Below, in pieces: positions 7,421 to 9,120 of a DNA stretch of 9,120 nucleotides. Origin of the DNA: Accumulibacter sp. (GTDB lineage Bacteria; Pseudomonadota; Gammaproteobacteria; Burkholderiales; Rhodocyclaceae). A model generated the notes under the pieces. It searched no databases and was not told the DNA's origin. It was given only the letters and a program-made list of their open reading frames with translations. The translations under genes and the position numbers were made by a program. Location: assembly GCA_031276375.1 (NCBI GenBank), contig JAISNE010000200.1, positions 1-9,120 on the forward strand, in the 5' to 3' direction. Positions within the stretch are counted from its first letter, which is position 1. Every line of letters begins with the position of its first letter.

Positions 7421-8059
7421 ATGAACTACCCGCATCCCTCGATCGCCAGGGAAGGCTGGCCGTTCGTCGGCGGCTCGCTGCTCCTGGCCTTGCTGGCTTC
7501 CGCCGCCGGGTTCTGGCCCTCGCTGGCCTTCTGGCTGGCGTTCGTCTTCTGCCTGCAATTTTTCCGCGACCCGGCTCGCGTCGTGGCGGGCGGCCCCAGA
7601 AGCGTGCTCTCCCCGGCCGACGGCCGGATCGCCGTGGTCGAGGAAGCGGACGATCCCTACCTGAACCGGCGGGCGCTGAAAGTCAGCGTATTCATGAACG
7701 TCTTCAACGTGCATTCGAACCGCTCGCCGATCGAAGGCATCGTCCGGCAGAAATGGTACTCTCCGGGCGCTTTTCTCAATGCCTCGCTGAACAAGGCCTC
7801 GGCGGAAAACGAACGCTGCGCGCTGCACCTGCGCACGCCCGACGACCGGGACGTCACCTGTGTCCAGGTCGCCGGACTGATTGCCCGGCGGATATTGAAT
7901 TACGTCGAAGCGGGAACTTCCCTGGCGGCGGGTCAGCGTTACGGATTCATCCGTTTCGGTTCGCGCGTCGACGTATACTTGCCGCTCGATGTGCGGGTAA
8001 AGGTAGTCATCGGCGAGCGCGTCCTCGCATCGAGCAGCGTGCTGGCCGAGTTGGGATGA
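7421..8059 (+). CDS. psd: Phosphatidylserine decarboxylase (pyruvoyl enzyme, short type)
   Basis: This 212-residue proenzyme decarboxylates phosphatidylserine to phosphatidylethanolamine at the inner membrane. It belongs to the short subgroup of about 210-220 residues that starts with an N-terminal hydrophobic hairpin (about residues 14-47). The self-processing triad is visible: D67 in LSPADG, H98 in FNVHSNR and S181 in RFGS. Cleavage between G180 and S181 would yield a beta chain and a small pyruvoyl-bearing alpha chain of about 32 residues. The start [15 protein letters not shown] is the usual N-terminus of this subgroup. The ribosome binding site is poor: the ten bases immediately before the ATG (7411-7420, cggacgtccg) are a perfect palindrome containing the only GGA. 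The usual downstream partner pssA is absent from the window. Confidence 0.96.
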   Translation: MNYPHPSIAREGWPFVGGSLLLALLASAAGFWPSLAFWLAFVFCLQFFRDPARVVAGGPRSVLSPADGRIAVVEEADDPYLNRRALKVSVFMNVFNVHSNRSPIEGIVRQKWYSPGAFLNASLNKASAENERCALHLRTPDDRDVTCVQVAGLIARRILNYVEAGTSLAAGQRYGFIRFGSRVDVYLPLDVRVKVVIGERVLASSSVLAELG

Positions 8060-8184
8060 TTCCGGAAAAAGCGCCCGGACACGGCGCGGGAGAACACGGC
8101 GAAAAGCAAGGCGCCGCGGGGGTTCGAACGCGCTGATTCCCGTTGTATCCGTCGTATCGTCGCGGTTTGAATCGAGGTCTTGGG

Positions 8185-9102
8185 ATGATCGATCGGCTGC
8201 TTCTCGCCGGCCGCTTTTTGGGCCGGATTTTCCGCCGCTTCGCCGAGGAGAATTTCGGGCGAACGAGCGCCAGTCTGGCGTACACCACCCTGCTGTCGAT
8301 CGTCCCGCTGGTCGCCGTGGTGCTGGGCGCCATGTCGGCCATGCCGTCGTTCCTGCTGGTGGTCGACCAGTTGGAGCAAGTCGTCCGCAACATGCTCCCG
8401 GAACGGAGCGCCGGGATGATCATCGAATACGTGCTCGACTTTTCGCAGAAAGCGTTGAACGTCACCGTCATCGGCCTGCTGGCCCTGGCGGTGACCGCGC
8501 TGGCCTTGCTGCACACCGTCGAGCAAGCGTTCAACACGGTCTGGAAAACCGCGAAGAAACGCTCGTGGTGGCGGCGGATCGCGCTGTACGCAGCCCTGAT
8601 TCTGTTATGGCCGCTGGCCGTCATGTACGTCGTGGCGGCCGTTTCATTCGCCGTCTCCCTTTCGTCCGGGCTGGTGATCGAACCGTTGTGGCTGCACAAG
8701 CTGTTATCCAAGGCAACCGGCGCCCTCGTCGCCGCCGTGTTTTTCGCCGCTCTTTATTTTGTCGTCCCCAATGCGAAAGTGAAGTTGCTCGACGCGCTGT
8801 TCGGCGGCTGTTTCGCGGCATTCGGCTTTTTTCTGATGCAGCGGGGATTCGAGCTTTATTTAGCGTATTTTCCTTCCGTCACCCTCGTTTACGGAACGTT
8901 CGCCACGGTGCCGATCTTTCTGCTGTGGCTGTACCTGTCGTGGGCCATGATCCTGCTCGGAGCGCTCGTGGTCGTGACCCTGCCCGAATTCCGGCGCGAA
9001 AACCAGCCGCCGCCATCCCGACAGGCTGATACAGCAACTCCACTTGACATCATCCAAAGGGAAAAGAATCGCCACGACCTTTTTGATCGAAAAACTCCAT
9101 GA
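8185..9102 (+). CDS. yihY: YihY/BrkB family inner-membrane protein
   Basis: This 305-residue polytopic protein has about six membrane segments (near 28-50, 90-115, 131-158, 176-195, 203-225 and 240-265). The family signatures include the N-terminal FGRTSASLAYTTLLSIVPL, the central HTVEQAFNTVW and the late FELYLAYFPSVTLVYGTFA. It matches E. coli YihY in length and layout. YihY was once wrongly called ribonuclease BN; its real function is unsettled, with transport suggested. A charged tail of about 35 residues ends the protein. The ATG at 8185 is preferred over a TTG at 8143 because GAGGT (8174-8178) lies just upstream and the family begins close to this point. The 125 bp between psd and this gene hold no recognised gene and no clear terminator. 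Confidence 0.92.
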   Translation: MIDRLLLAGRFLGRIFRRFAEENFGRTSASLAYTTLLSIVPLVAVVLGAMSAMPSFLLVVDQLEQVVRNMLPERSAGMIIEYVLDFSQKALNVTVIGLLALAVTALALLHTVEQAFNTVWKTAKKRSWWRRIALYAALILLWPLAVMYVVAAVSFAVSLSSGLVIEPLWLHKLLSKATGALVAAVFFAALYFVVPNAKVKLLDALFGGCFAAFGFFLMQRGFELYLAYFPSVTLVYGTFATVPIFLLWLYLSWAMILLGALVVVTLPEFRRENQPPPSRQADTATPLDIIQREKNRHDLFDRKTP

Positions 9103-9120
9103 AAATCAGCGATCTGTGAC

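Noticed and set aside
8116..8131. A tRNA T-arm-like sequence (gggttcgaac) between psd and yihY
   Set aside because: No matching acceptor, D-arm or anticodon arm is visible in the surrounding 90 bases. ttcgaa is a self-complementary hexamer that occurs by chance.
8143..8184. A longer yihY start at TTG 8143
   Set aside because: The extra 14 residues are not like the family N-terminus, and the ATG at 8185 has a better-spaced GAGGT site.

Overview
The window reads as a chromosomal core segment of a GC-rich Betaproteobacterium (roughly Rhodocyclales or Nitrosomonadales by gene content). The placement rests on one arrangement: an ECF-type sigma factor, a DUF3619 protein and a DUF3106 protein, divergent from an ilvI-ilvH-ilvC branched-chain amino-acid operon that is followed by psd. 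I know this neighbourhood as typical of Betaproteobacteria. No phylogeny could be run, so the order-level placement is tentative.

Layout. Bases 66-833 (+) encode a DeoR-family sugar-type repressor that ends at a likely intrinsic terminator. Facing it, on the minus strand from 3596 down to 878, is a four-gene cluster: sigma factor, DUF3619 (single-pass membrane protein, anti-sigma candidate), DUF3106 (secreted helical protein) and DUF1176 (secreted, cysteine-containing, lower GC). The first three genes overlap and look translationally coupled. A palindromic, tandem-repeat element (about 2006-2088) separates DUF3106 from DUF1176 and supplies the last codons of DUF3106. From 3676 the plus strand carries ilvI, ilvH and ilvC, closely packed and ending at a strong-looking terminator (6929-6981). 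It then carries a secreted YgiW/BOF-fold protein (7004-7366), phosphatidylserine decarboxylase psd (7421-8059) and a YihY-family inner-membrane protein (8185-9102).

How they work together. IlvI and IlvH form acetolactate synthase, and IlvC performs the next reduction/isomerisation of the valine/isoleucine pathway. Every catalytic residue I checked is present, and the small subunit keeps the residues associated with valine feedback. Psd makes phosphatidylethanolamine at the inner membrane. The sigma/DUF3619/DUF3106 group has the layout of a cell-envelope signalling unit (cytoplasmic sigma, membrane regulator, exported partner), but its signal and regulon are unknown.

Most of the window is ordinary housekeeping DNA. 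The parts worth a second look are the repeat element at 2006-2088, the poorly understood sigma cluster and its odd start codon, the low-GC DUF1176 gene, and the departures from the usual ilvC-psd-pssA order.
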